A stretch of DNA of 64,000 nt from Ischnura elegans. Taxonomy: Eukaryota; Arthropoda; Insecta; Odonata; Coenagrionidae. The DNA is taken from the NCBI RefSeq assembly GCF_921293095.1, contig NC_060252.1:79256866-79320865 (forward strand). The letters run 5' to 3'. Below, piece after piece: positions 23,981 to 35,830 of the stretch. The position numbers were made by a program, and so were the translations under genes. The first letter of the stretch is position 1. Every line of letters starts with the position of its first letter. The notes under the pieces were generated by a model. That model searched no databases, was not told where the DNA came from, and saw only the letters and a list, made by a program, of their open reading frames with translations.

Positions 23981-26900
23981 TCAGTTCCTTTCTCCCTTCC
24001 TTCGGCGGCGATGTTCCTCGCTGCTGCTGCTGCGACTGCTTCTGTCTCTTCGGTTCGGGCGTCTCCTCAGCACACTGCATCGGCTGGGCCTCACGCAGAG
24101 TCCCCTATTAAACTCGTCGCGGACCCGCTCGCCGGCGCAAAAGCATCCCGGACGGCACTGGCGCGTGCAAGTCGTTTGCAGCAGGTAGTTCCCGCAGGTC
24201 CTCGTGCAACCGGGCCCACAGGCGAGGAATACCTCATTCCGTCTGCACCGAGGGTTACCGGAAATTGGTCCGTTGAATAGATTGCCTAAGTCTGGAATAT
24301 TATTGTTGTTGTTTCCAGTGCCCTGATTAGGTATGAACACGTTTGGATTTGGATTTGCATTTGGATTTGTATTTGGAATTACTCCCGAAGGGTTGAATAC
24401 ACTTTGTGGCAGTATGTTTCCGCTTGTTATGATTGCTTCGCCGCTGACTGGAAGAGGCCGCTGGATAAGGTAATTGCTTGCTACCTGTGGGTCTGCAAAT
24501 AAAAAAAATAAAAAACAAAGTTAGTCGTTTGGTGATGCTCGGTGAAAGATATCGTATGGAGATATTCAAACCTTACATGATATGAAATTAATCAATCAGT
24601 CACATTTCACAGTAATTGTAATGAGAAAGCATTACTCTGGAGTGAGAAATGACAGACCGACCTTTGGCTTTCCGCAACCTCAAACTATCGGTGGCATCCG
24701 AATTCCGTACCATTTATTACCGTCAAAAAAGGTCGCAAAAAAGTCCACTAATTCGTGCGTCAGTATTCCGCAAATTACCAGTAGCTAGTTGTTCCGAGCG
24801 GGTGTGTTTCTGCCAGCTGCAATGTGTGCTAGGTGTATAGCATAGTGCGAAATTATTAATTTTTAGAATTGCTGTTATACTAACTAAAAATTCGCAGAAA
24901 CTTGAAAAATAAATTTAAGTTTGGCTTTCGATTTGGTCAATTATGCCTATTATATGCCTCGAACAGCTAAAAAAAAATGTTTTGCGCCGCAAATCCAGAT
25001 GTTATCTGTCCATAGGTACTAGACATTTATAAATTCATGCCTAATTTAGATCTGAGAGACGACGCATTGTCGCTGGCATAGCAGTACTATTCGAAGTTAA
25101 GACGCTTTCGGTCTGGAAAGTAAGGTTAGGCTGTGCATGTGGATGAGCCGAATCTATCATGTTTAGGGGAAAGTTTCATGATCAAGGGAAAATTGCGACG
25201 GAAATCAAGGAACTTGGCTAGCGTAGTGGAATGCGTTGTGGCCCTGATAGTCAAAGTCATGTGGCTTGACTTCCAGTCCAGAGGAATTTTTCTCCCGAGG
25301 AACTTTTGTGAATTTCAACGCCAAAATTATGTGGTTCGATTCCCGGCCAAGAGGAATTTTTACCCGTGGAAATGTTTTGTGAAATTCAACGCCGTTCGCG
25401 TTGCCGGTTGTAAACGAATCGCAATGTATAACTAGTTTTCTGGTATTAATGTTAAATAATCATTTAAACCATCTCATATTTGATCGTAACGGTATCGTCT
25501 ACTTCGTGAACAGTTCATAGGATCATCGCCGGGTTAGGAATTGCATTTATGTAACGTTTTGATGTCCAAATTGTCGGCAGAAATCCATTTCCTCACACGG
25601 TGGCGATCCCGAGAACTCTTCACATAGTCTATTCGCCGCTATAACTAAATACACTCAGAAGTGAGGACACACATTTATTCACCTAGAAATCCCAAAATCT
25701 TTCCTTCTCCACTACTTCCTTGTCGTCATCTTCCCATTATTTTGCAATTCCTTGAAATTTCATTCCCTTCTCAGATGACTACTAGTTGAATTGGACTGCT
25801 GGATGCTTATTTAACATCGGGTATTTTGGTGACTAAAATCAACTACATCTGAAAGAAACTTTAGCATGGCGTCCGCGTAAATTCTAAAATCTTGAAGTGA
25901 GAGTTTTAAGACCGATGGAAAACAGGAGAGAAAGTTAATGTACATCTCGCGTTGGTCATAGCCGAGAAAAGGGTGCAGCTTTTACAGTAAAGAACCAAAT
26001 TATGCATTGATTTGCTGATGGACGAATGTAATGTTAGTTGATTAAGGGGAGAATTTTAATGCTGCGATATTGGGGAAAAACTCTGTCCTAGGCCGACTAA
26101 GTCCTAACAAGCTGTGAAAGTGGGCCTTGTCGAACGTGAAAACCATGTATTCCCAAGAAGAACAAAAGTTAGCACCCTAAATTCCGTTTTTCTTTTTCTT
26201 TGAAAGTTGTGAACTCATCGCATAAATGTGTGGAAAATCTCTGTTTTTAATTTAAAATACTTTATCTAAGGAATCTCTTATTATCATGCATCTAACAAGA
26301 GCCAAAGAAAACCATGCCAGAGGCTAAGCCAAATCTTTGCCTTTTGACGCGATCTGTATTACAGGTATTTAATTCTGCCCGTGAAAATTTTTGGATGAGA
26401 AAGTAAAAGAAGTGCACTTGTCCGACCACACCTTTAATACGCAGTGAGCATATGAGATCCGGCGCAGAAAAACTTTATCCGTGAATGGAATAAAATACAA
26501 AGGAAAGCTGCCCAATAAGTCAAAAACTGCTACGGGCGTACCGACAGCGTTACCCGGGTGTTAAGCGAATTAGGGTGGGAGCCGCTTGAGACTCGGAGGC
26601 AGCGCGCTAGGTTTAGATAGCTTGAATAATTGAGAATAGTTATCTTTAATAGCGACAGGGAGAACATCATCTTAGAACCCACTATATTTACAGGTCCGAC
26701 AGAAACTAAAATTTAAGAGAGACTTATTTTGCCGAACGGATTGAAATGGGAATTCATTTTTCCCGCGAAACTAAAATGACTTAAATAAATGGTAATCTTA
26801 ATTTTGTTTGAGCATTTACTTTTTATATGCATATAGCTGGTGTCCTAACATTCCCTGCCGCAAGCCTTTTAGACGGCTTGCAGAGTAGTATGAAGGTGAA

Positions 26901-27028
26901 GATGAAGTACTTCCTGTCACTGAAAATTTCCAGGAGATGATCACGTCAATGACTCAAGTGAAATGAAACTCACCTGCTTTGGCCAATGCAAAGACCATTG
27001 CCGAGAATGCTACCAGGATGATCGCCAT
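23981..27028 (-). CDS. TIL-2: secreted TIL-domain protease inhibitor-like protein, Arg at P1
   Basis: Exon 1 is 27028-26974 (55 nt), leader MAIILVAFSAMVFALAKA, GTGAG donor. Exon 2 is 24492-23981 after a T-rich tract and TTTGCAG acceptor; stop TGA at 23981-23983; 188 aa. The phase-1 join gives Asp. The linker carries GNILPQSV, matching GNILPQAV of TIL-1, then an N-P repeat (Asn alternating with Pro, Thr or Ala) and a short Asn run. The TIL domain (about 101-157) has all 10 cysteines. The reactive loop is C-T-R-Q-C, so P1 is Arg129 and P1' Gln130, which in this family predicts inhibition of trypsin-like proteases. The tail (158-188) is Arg/Ser-rich. The 2.5-kb intron holds a tRNA-like SINE and a LINE fragment. 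A GTG at 24340 is internal to exon 2 and is not a start. Confidence 0.85.
25211..25393 (+). repeat. tRNA-like SINE with 70-bp internal tandem duplication
   Basis: A-box-like GGCTAGCGTAGTGG, then GTGGCTTGACTTCCAG and, 70 bp later, GTGGTTCGATTCCCGG (a good B box). Each is followed by AGAGGAATTTTT and TTTTGTGAA(A)TTCAACGCC. Confidence 0.5.
26480..26905 (+). mobile_element. LINE 3' end, family A, copy 3
   Basis: WNKIQRKAAQ, VKNCYGRTDSVTRVLSELGW, EPLETRRQRARFR and SDRENIILEP, then a 3' UTR with CTAACATTCCCTGCC. Stops and frameshifts. Lies antisense in the TIL-2 intron next to exon 1. Confidence 0.75.
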
Positions 27029-27069
27029 GACGATGGAAGTAGTGCGACTTGACTGCTGCTTTGGAAACG

Positions 27070-27106
27070 ACTGATGTCTGTACCGCTTTACTTCTCCCTT
27101 TTAAGA
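27070..27106 (-). promoter_or_regulatory. Core promoter of TIL-2 (TATA-like plus TCAGT initiator)
   Basis: A TTAAAAGG TATA-like element near 27098-27105 is followed about 30 nt downstream by ACATCAGTCG at 27067-27076, a match to the arthropod initiator TCAGT. Both lie upstream of the ATG at 27028. Confidence 0.5.
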
Positions 27107-28339
27107 GTATCCTTTATCTCTGTCTTTGGTATAAAAAAGAGTCAAACTTCATTTTCAGGCCGAGCGTGACGAGTTAAATTTTGCAAACCGAATTGCATTT
27201 GACTGGAAATGGTAGCAACTCTCTAGCTATCTTAACGGATTATGCTATCTTGTCGGTAAATGCTCATGCAAGATTTTTTATATAGTTTCCAAAAGTATTC
27301 CAAGCGAGCTTTCCGTGATAAATGGAATGACAGGCTGAGATAATTTTAAAAGGCATACTTGTTGGGCCGATCTTATTAAGATTAATGGAGTTCCTCTTGA
27401 CATACATAGTGAAGGTAATAGGGTTCGTGATCTATTTCATGTCATTCTGTCCATAAAATGTTATCATAATGTCATTGATGATATTTGGATGATTTGAGGT
27501 TAAATGCGGTATATTTATTATAATTCGCTTGTAATCATAAAAAAGCCTTTTTGCATGAAAGAACAAATTTGAATGTGCTAACGGTGATACCTCTCCTTAA
27601 AGGGAGTATTAATCAGTTTTTAAAAAGTGTCGCTTGATATCTTTTTACTGGGTTTTGAACATAGGGAAAGTGTGGCATTTTAAATTTAATTACTTTTTAC
27701 ATTCATACTCCTATACTCACATATACTTGTGTGAGAAATAATTCTGATATTCGTATTTATCCTGTACATTTGTTTTAGCCATAGAAATTAAGTTTGCTGT
27801 AAAATTTTCATAGCAAACTGCTATGCCAGTTGTTTGAGTAATGTAGGGCTCCGTCGTTGATTCTCCAATTTCCGTGGCTCAATAAGCAAAATAAATATTT
27901 ATATGCATGCAAAATATGTTTGACATACTTGATAGTAAAAATGAATCAATCAAAACAATTTTTTACACTTATTTTCCAATTATCTACCGTGGAATTAGAT
28001 GTCACGAAAACTAAGGAAAAGAAATACGAGTGGAATTTTTGATTTTTGTGCTATTCATTTTTCATCGAATGGATAGCAACCTCAAAGCCAACTGATTTTG
28101 ATGTATTTTAATGCATCCTGGATAAGTTTTACTAAGTGCTGAAATTTTCTTCCTGTGTTTTAATGAAATAACCAAGATTTTTTGTTTCGTATGTATTGAA
28201 AATTGGAATTAAGGTTGCTTATAATAACTAGTTGCATTAATCGAACTAGAAGAAATTGCCGATTTGTATTTATTGAATACCATACCATCGAAAACAGTAG
28301 GTGCTACACATTGGAACTTTACATCGGGGATTTCAACAA

Positions 28340-28465
28340 AGTTAACAATTATACGTGCGCGAACAACCATGCCCTGGATAGAGTCACCCAACCCAGGCGG
28401 AACTCTAACCCACGACCTCCTGTTTGGCAGGTGAGGGCTTTAACCTGCCGCCACCGAGGCCGACA
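28340..28465 (-). mobile_element. tRNA-derived SINE, family B, copy 1
   Basis: Minus strand: GGCCTCGGTGGCGGC head, ACCTGCCAAACAGGAGGTCG, B-box-like GGGTTAGAGTTCCGCCTGG. Similar to 37184-37372. Confidence 0.55.
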
Positions 28466-28944
28466 ATCAGTCCATTTCATTTCTTCATCAATCCATTTTA
28501 TTTTCAGTATGATATCGCTGCCATCTGAATCGAACACCATTTTCCCTTACATTACAACTAGCAGACCCAGAGTAGAGATGGATCCCAGAAGTACTGATAA
28601 CCTGCAAATTCCTAGGAATGCAGATCAGAGAGGTGTGTAGGAAGAGGGTAGATATCGCTTTCCGCCTTAGCGTAGCCCTGCCGTTATCTTAAATGGTGCG
28701 GGGGCGTTTGAAGGAGAACGAGGTTATATCATTCCCGGAATGTTTATTTATCACTAATGCGTTCTGTGAGGGTTAATTACAAATGTGGGATAAAATTCGG
28801 TAGTTTTTTTTAAAACATTTTGAAGACTTATATACGGCGAGGAAATGTATATAGGTTTCATTACTGGCACTGCTCATCGTTTGGATGGAATGCAAGTTGA
28901 GCTTTGTCGCTTAGGAGGACGTCCTGCCCGTTTAGCGCCTAATT

Positions 28945-29625
28945 CTTCATCGGCACCAACCTCGATAGCGGTTTACTCATTTTTTTCGCCCTAAAATTAT
29001 CATATTAAGGTAACCACGCTGAAAGAAACTATTAAAACGCTAGTTACCATCCATCCCAGCGTTCATTTGTGGAATGTCAATGGTAGGCGTCTTATGGGGG
29101 ACACGCTGTCATCCTAGGTTTCATTCACGGCTGTGCCTATATTGAATCGTCTATCTTAGAGTGATAGATCTTCACAAATTTTCAGCACCAACCTCAATAG
29201 CTGTATACTCATTTATTTCGCCCTTAAGCTTTTCAAATTAAGTTATCGGCGCTGAAATAAACCGATAAAAAAGGTCTTATAGGGCACGTTGTTAAACAGT
29301 AAATTTCAGTAAGTAGCGCGTATATTAACTCAGTCAGCCTATCTAAAAGTGATACATCTTTAACCTGTTTTCAGCAACAATCTCGATATCATTTAACTCA
29401 TTTCTTACGTCCTTAAGCTTTTCAAATTAAGGTACTCCGAAAATAAACTGATAAAACACTTGTCTGTAACCCTCTATCCTAGCATTCGTCTGGAACCCAT
29501 ATGATAGGCCAATCATAGGCGTCTTATGGGGCACGTCGGCATACAGTATTTTTCATTCAAGACTGTAAGTAGCGATTGGATTAACTCAATCAACCTATCT
29601 TAATATGATAGAAATTCCAACAATT
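28945..29625. repeat. Degenerate tandem repeat, three units
   Basis: CAGCACCAACCTC(A/G)ATAGC and variants occur near 28950, 29187 and 29371, each followed by ACTCATTT, a CCTTAAGCTTTTCAAATTAAG-type block and GAAA(T/G)AAAC. The segments TAGGCGTCTTATGGGG and CTATCTTA..GTGATAGA also recur. Confidence 0.65.
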
Positions 29626-29746
29626 TCAGGGCTATGAGTACTCGCAGTAGAAAGATCTAGAATTTCCTGATTTACAACGAGGTGTTTTTTTAATGATATT
29701 TTCCGTAAATATTACTTTTATTAATTATTATTATTTTATGCTACTT

Positions 29747-30037
29747 GGTGTTGTATTTGGACGAGAGAACCGACAGCTGAGGCCATTTGCGCCATGAGGG
29801 AAGGGGTGGGGAGAAACCCGGCGTCGACATTAGCCTGCTCTTAACGAAAGGCGCCAAGGGGACCACGGCTTACCGTCCCATCCGACGGACGGGTTATAGC
29901 GCTTGTAATGTCCTCCACACAACATTCAAGCAGGGATCGGGAAGTCTTTGAAAATTCTCTCCCACCTCAGGGATTCAAACCCCAGTCCATAGGGTGGGAA
30001 GCCAATACTCAAGTCACCAAACAAACCCGATCCCCAG
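29747..30037 (-). mobile_element. tRNA-derived SINE, copy 2
   Basis: Direct repeat TTTATGCTACTT (29735-29746) and TTTATGTTACTT (30038-30049) flanks it. The body matches 5657-5967, including CCATTTGCGCCATGAGGGAAGG. The B box on the minus strand is GGTTTGAATCC. Confidence 0.78.
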
Positions 30038-30049
30038 TTTATGTTACTT

Positions 30050-31990
30050 ATTTCTCTTTCGTAGATCCCTTTTGATTAAGAGGCATTTAATCCTAGATTA
30101 ATTGGTTGAGATAGGACCATCTGGGGCAATTTGCCGCTCTAAGGGTGTTTCACACGTCGAATTGCATATCACTCGCCTTTTTAGCTCAAAGTTGTGGTTG
30201 GGTCCTTGCAGGGAAAGCTGGAAACTAAATTATGAGGCAAGTTGCTACTTAAAGGAAAATACACTTGTCGAATTAAGTATCACTCGTCTGTTTTGCAGCT
30301 ATCTATCCAACATTTTTTTTACTATTTGTCAGTTTCTTGCCTTTAAAATGACATTAGCATCATAACGTCTATTTTGTACTCATTTATTATTCAAGTGTTA
30401 TTCTATATCATTTCAGTATCCTGTTACCTGTTATATGGAAATATTTTCTTTGTTAACCAAATTATGTTTATCCCTCAGTTCCGAAGAACCAGGAAACATT
30501 TCCCTGGAGTGTACCAAATAGTCCACTTGCATGGGTAAGTTGGTTGTTAGTGATGAAAGCTATGTTTAATATGCTGGAGACATTTGATATCAGTAATTGG
30601 AAAAATATTTAGTGTATCATATTGATTATGCATAAATACAAATTTTCCATTATCGGTCACATCGGCTACATTAGTGAAAGAGAGAAAATATGAAAAATCC
30701 AAATTATAAAACCGTAAAAACCCATTTATCGTTTCCTCTCTCTTATTTAACTATAGTATGAGCCGCTGCAGCTAACCATTGAGCTACAGAAAGCTAAGAC
30801 ATATATAAGTTCTGATTCTCTTATCAAAGCTATGAAATGCGTTCACGCCGCAGTTTAGCCTCCTAGGTTCACGCCGCAGCCGATGAGGTTTAGCCTCCTA
30901 GGTTATTCTGACGAATAGTTGCATATGATTATACTGTTTCTCCTATTCCCGACCGCGCCTTGCTTCCCAATATTTCGGTGAGGTGATTCGTCGTATTTTT
31001 TATCTCAGTTTGTCGATTAGAAGACAGTTTTGTTCTTAATGTAGGAAAGATTCAAAGACTACTATGGAATACTCAGTTAATTGCTTATGACAGCGAGTTA
31101 TGACAACGTTGAATGTGGTCAAGTTCCTCTGGTGCCAACGTTCGTTAATCACTTGTATAATTGATTCACTTATTGCGGTAAAATGATCATTTCTGGTCAT
31201 TTAAAAAGGACATTGGTTGCGAAAATACTCGCACCAGGGGAACAAGCCACCAGGGGTAAGTTTTCCGTGCTTGTAATTTTTAAAATCTAGGACACATTAT
31301 CAGCACCGTTACTACGTTATTCCGTTTTTCCGCAAAATATCATATATAATTTATTTTAAAAAAACAATGAAAAATAAGTAGTCATGTCAAGAAAATATTT
31401 CTGATAACATTACCATGAATATTTAAAAGGGACTGTATCATTTCATCATCATTTTAGCTACTTTTGCGTTGGTTTTAAACTTTATCATTTCAAACCACTA
31501 TACTTTTCCAGTTAGTGCTTATAAGTTAGCATTTCTAAGTTATCCTTATACTCTTTTGCAAAAAAAAAGATTGACCAGGGCATTACATAGTTTTTTGTGC
31601 TTAAAACGTTACTTACTAGCGGTATAAATGTGCATTACTGTTTGAGGTCGCATAGCCAAGTATTAACTCTAAATCGGTTTACTTGGTAGGTTTTCCAACC
31701 TTTCACATGGGCTTTTATAAAATATCTACTAGATTACGGACTCGCCTGGGGGAAATTAAGCGAGTAATTTGTAGCACCGAGTACTACATTGATATTTGGA
31801 AGAGTACCTGCTATCTAATTGAGCTAATTTTGAAGCATACTTCAAAATTTTACAGGAGAAAGTTCATCCCTTAACTTATAGCGGATTAAATTTATCCCTT
31901 TTTCAGTAGGTTGGATGACAATAACTTGCTGAGGCTATGTGTAATATAACGATAACTTCTCTATAAATGGGAGATGGGATGGATGGGAGA
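30050..31990. other. AT-rich intergenic, little recognised
   Basis: A tRNA 5'-half-like stretch (TGTAGCTCAATGGTTAGC, minus strand, near 30775-30792) is the only RNA-like trace; no B box was found at the right distance. Confidence 0.35.
30843..30902. repeat. Short tandem duplication
   Basis: GTTCACGCCGCAG and TTTAGCCTCCTAG each occur twice in order, the second unit having an extra CCGATGAGG. Confidence 0.7.
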
Positions 31991-32007
31991 AATGAAAATT
32001 GTCGTTG

Positions 32008-32013
32008 TTTATT
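32008..32013 (-). terminator. Candidate poly(A) signal of TIL-3
   Basis: Nearest clear AATAAA on the minus strand, about 220 nt past the stop. Confidence 0.3.
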
Positions 32014-32232
32014 ATATTTCAAAAAGTATTTTAATCTTAACTTCAAAACATGCTGGGAATGACAAAATATCAATCTTGCGGCACAATTCCACACTCCTTG
32101 AAGATCTTCCTGCGTGTTGTCCAAGGCTGATACTCTTCATTTTCGTAGTCGATGGTTTTCTACGCTTCCAGACGAGGTTTTTAAGATGCATGCTGGTGCG
32201 GCACCTCCAATATCTTGTCGTTGAGATCCTCC

Positions 32233-34375
32233 CTAGTTACTGCTTCGGCTCCTGCTCTCGCTGCTCCTGTGCTTGTGGTGACGGCGCCTCTTCAGTTGGC
32301 TGCACTTGTTCGGCCTCACGCACAGTCCCCGGTTCCATTCGTCGCGGACTAAATCGTTAATGCAGAAGCACCCGGGGCGGTTGGCAGCCGTGCATGTCGT
32401 AGTCGTCGTCTGCTGGAAGAAGTTGCCGCAGGTCCTTGTGCATCCGGATCCGCTAGCGAGGAATATCTCGTTCCTTCTGCAGCGTGGATTGCCGGCAACC
32501 GGCCCGTCGAATATGGTAGCTCCCGTAAAGGTCTGGCCAGCGATTGTCTGGCCAACGAATGTCTGCTGGGGCACTATCGTATAAAAAAAGGACAGCATGG
32601 ATGAGAATCAGATTACGTAAAAACGGCAACCGTCACATGGCTAATTTTTCCCCGGTTTGAGAAACATATTTAATTTCATCCAGCATAATTCAATCGCGTG
32701 TATTGGAGGAAGAATTAATTCATTTAAAATTCTTTATATTCCAAGGTTATTTATGTGCTTGGCATTAAATTTGTAGTATTGGAATGGCAGTATTCAAAAG
32801 CTGAATCATAATATATATTTTCGTTCAATCTTTATTCATGGATTTTTTCCTTACTGTTTAATGAAACATGAAACAGAAATGACAGACCTTACTTATGCGT
32901 TTTATGTATTCCATTCCTGCCTTGAATAGTTGGTACATGCCTCTGAGGCTCGAAGAAGATTCAATTTTCTTCTCTTAATTTCCTTTGCAATCGCTAACAC
33001 TATATTCTTACACATGGCGAACTAGGGGGTTTAAAAACTCATCTATCAAGGGTGGACACTAGTATGGAATATTTCTGATGTAAAATGATTTTAGCCGTCT
33101 ATACCTCCAAGTTGGTTCGTTTTTTCGGTATTTGTGAACCCCATTATACTTAATCTTCCCTTACACTTGGCTCGACCCTGTTGGACTGCACTCGGTGCAT
33201 TGAAATCTCTGGATGTATGGAACGTTCGTAAGTTTCTATCTACCTCATGTTGAGCTCTATCTCACTCGCTTTGAAGTACTAGCGGTAACTTGGGATAGGT
33301 GTATCAAAATTCAAAATACTCTTTTGCTCTGTTCTCTTGGGAGTTTTTTTAAAAAACGAATGTCACACATATTACACTCATTTACCTGGGTTCTTGGTCC
33401 CTCAGTCAGGGAATGCTAACCGACATTCCTCCAACTGATTAATGAAATAGAGATTCGTTAGTATCTACAAAGAGTGACTGTGTTATCTGAATGAGTTTTT
33501 ATAGTGCTTCTTAAAATGAATTTAGATAAAGCAAAAAATAGCCAACGGTACCAGTTATGACTTTTAAAACTCCAACTCTAACGCCATAATTCTGAAAGAT
33601 ATCTGTTCTACGTCTCCTTTAAACTAAGAGCCTACTCAACCAGAATTGCTACAACATGGAACATGTAGAGTGGACGATTTTGAAAGAGAGGCGATGGCTC
33701 GAAAACATCTCACATTGTGATAAAGATCATTACTTAAGTTCCAAATGTATTGTTTTTCAAGACTTACTGGAACTTCATTTTTACACAATCTTGGTGGTTC
33801 AATTGTAAATCTTTAACAACTTTATTGAATTATATTTCTGTTAATTTATTACTTCCCAGTGCAATTTAATATTTAATAAACTGAATGAATTTAAATAAAA
33901 TATGAGATTTAGTTATTGGTTGCAGTGGGCGATCTTGATGCCTTATTAATTTGAGGTCTTAGCCACAACCGTAGTGAATACCACTCATGAAGTCCTAAAG
34001 TTGATCTAATTCCTCAAGATTTCACAGCTTTCTTCTTTAGCTTACCACGTTAGCTGAACATAATATATTTGCCAAATATAGTAAATTTTTAAAGTGGGAC
34101 GCACAGTAATAATGATATTTGGCTGCTGGCTCGACAGATTCAAGAAATTCACTAGTCCTTAAAATAAAATACACGTTACCTGAGTTTATTGCCCTCTTTG
34201 AAAAGGCAAGCCGTCTTAATTTTATCTCTAAGAATATGTACTGGCTTCATTACAGCATGCAGCTAAAAAAATGGAATGGCAAGAATACCTAATTTGCTTT
34301 TTTTTTGGGAGACAACTTACCTCCATTGGCTGATACGAAGGCCAAAGCCAACAGAACTGCTACCTTGAACACCAT
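32233..34375 (-). CDS. TIL-3: TIL-domain protein lacking one disulfide pair
   Basis: Exon 1 is 34375-34321 (55 nt), leader MVFKVAVLLALAFVSANG, GTAAG donor. Exon 2 is 32573-32233 after an acceptor ending GATAG; stop TAG at 32233-32235; 131 aa. The phase-1 join gives a Val codon. The linker is short (about 30 residues, with F-x-G-x-T and G-Q-T repeats). The TIL domain (about 50-109) has only 8 of 10 cysteines: position 2 is Ser59 (AGC) and position 6 is Asn83 (AAC). In the Ascaris-inhibitor fold these two form the C2-C6 bond, so one complete disulfide is absent. The reactive loop reads C-T-A-A-N, so P1 would be Ala81. The tail is His/Arg/Ser-rich (22 residues). The reading frame is intact, so this looks like a diverged gene and not simple decay. 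Confidence 0.8.
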
Positions 34376-34443
34376 GACTACGCTTAATGAGTTGACTTTT
34401 CGCTGTCTGCTCGAGCTTCTGTGGTGTTATGCCCTGGGTTGCT

Positions 34444-34452
34444 CTTTTTATG
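34444..34452 (-). promoter_or_regulatory. TATA-like box of TIL-3
   Basis: CATAAAAAG on the minus strand, about 70 nt upstream of the ATG at 34375. Confidence 0.4.
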
Positions 34453-35099
34453 AGAACATTCGTTATCTTCCTTTTTTTGTGATAACATTTTCGAAAGAAA
34501 TATCACTCCCCTGTGCTCTGGGCCAAGTTCTCCTTTTTCAGAATATTGGCGTGAGTCGTGTTTTGCTAAACCGGAATGAACTGGCGTTGCTAACCCAATA
34601 GTTGGAGCTATCTCTGGACGAAATATGCTTATCTAATTCGTTACAAATACTCGTTTCTAATAATTAGCGAATTTTTTTCCTGTCCAATCACGGTAATAAA
34701 ATTTAGGACGCGTATATAATAAATAATAGCAGCAAAATGTCTATAGTTCTCCTTGTTACTTCCATCAGACTTGGAGCGTAGCTTAAATTATGCCTTTAAT
34801 AGCGGGCATATAATGCCTTTTTCGCTTTTAATGAAATGTGTTAAGGACAAAAAAGGTAAATCAAACTAAAATATTAGATTATGTATGGTATATCCATGTT
34901 AAAGGTTTCATTACGATGACCGAGTTTTAAGATAAATGATCAAATGGTTTAAAAAGGTGCAGTGAAGTTTACAATCTACTTTCAGTGAGAATCCATGGAA
35001 GAATCACTGAATATTGTCAAGAGATATTCAATATAAATAAATTAATTAATTTATGTTCTAGGAGTCTGACCTCCTTCAGAACATAGTATTAAATTATTA

Positions 35100-35465
35100 G
35101 GTGTGCGTTGGCAATGCACATAGGGATATTAAAGGAACCATACAACATTATGAAAAAAGGAAAAAAATGAATGTCTTCTTCTAGCACTACATGAACAATA
35201 AACGTATCCATAAATAATTAAATCATTTAACTCAGTTGACAATATACGTAGGAGCAGCAAAAGAATCATACAGCAATATGAAAAGACTGAATTTCTTCTT
35301 CCAACACGAAATGAACATTCACGTATCCATAGCTAATGAATTAATTAACTCAGTTGACAATAGACTTGGAGTTAACAAAATATTCATACAACTGAATTTC
35401 TTAAAAGATAAATTTATTTTTCTGACTATAAATGAACTTAAACTTATCGATAAATATATAAATCA
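35100..35465. repeat. Tandem repeat, about 120-130-bp units
   Basis: Three units recur with ACTCAGTTGACAATA (35232, 35348), CATACA(A/G)CA/CATACAACT, GAATTTCTTCTT and ATGAAC..ACGTATCCATA blocks. Confidence 0.5.
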
Positions 35466-35504
35466 ACAACACCAGTCTCAGTCAGCATTTATGGGTCACT
35501 GGAA

Positions 35505-35830
35505 ACAAGGGTGTGCCCTGGGTCAAAAGTAGGGGGGGGGGGCAAGCCATAGTCGTTCAAGTCTGAACATTTATACATGGAAAAGGTGAATTAAACCAAA
35601 ATTTTAAGAAATTTATGACTGCGCTTAATCTATGAAATTATTTTCTTGAAAAAAAATATTTTTGCTACATGCCTTAATCTAATATCTCGTTCATTTTTCA
35701 TGGGTTAAAAGCAAATTTGTTGAAAACTTTCCTTCCAATCCAGTCATGATTTTCGTTGAAGACTTCTGAGATTTTTGCTTCTAGGGGGGCAGCTGCCCCC
35801 TCCTGACCCCCGCTGGGTACGCACATGACT
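35505..35830. mobile_element. Short element with G-rich inverted ends
   Basis: The left end GTGTGCCCTGGGTCAAAAG plus a G11 run faces CCCCCGCTGGGTACGCACATG at the right; next to the right end is the palindrome GGGGGGCAGCTGCCCCC. Non-coding. Confidence 0.35.

Noticed and set aside
23981-24340. TIL-2 as a single-exon gene starting at 24340
   Set aside because: The codon at 24340 is GTG inside a longer open exon that begins at an acceptor at 24492, in phase with a 55-nt signal-peptide exon at 27028-26974.
31903-32124. Minus-strand 73-aa frame downstream of TIL-3 as a separate gene
   Set aside because: It lies in the probable TIL-3 3' UTR, has no domain and no own promoter.
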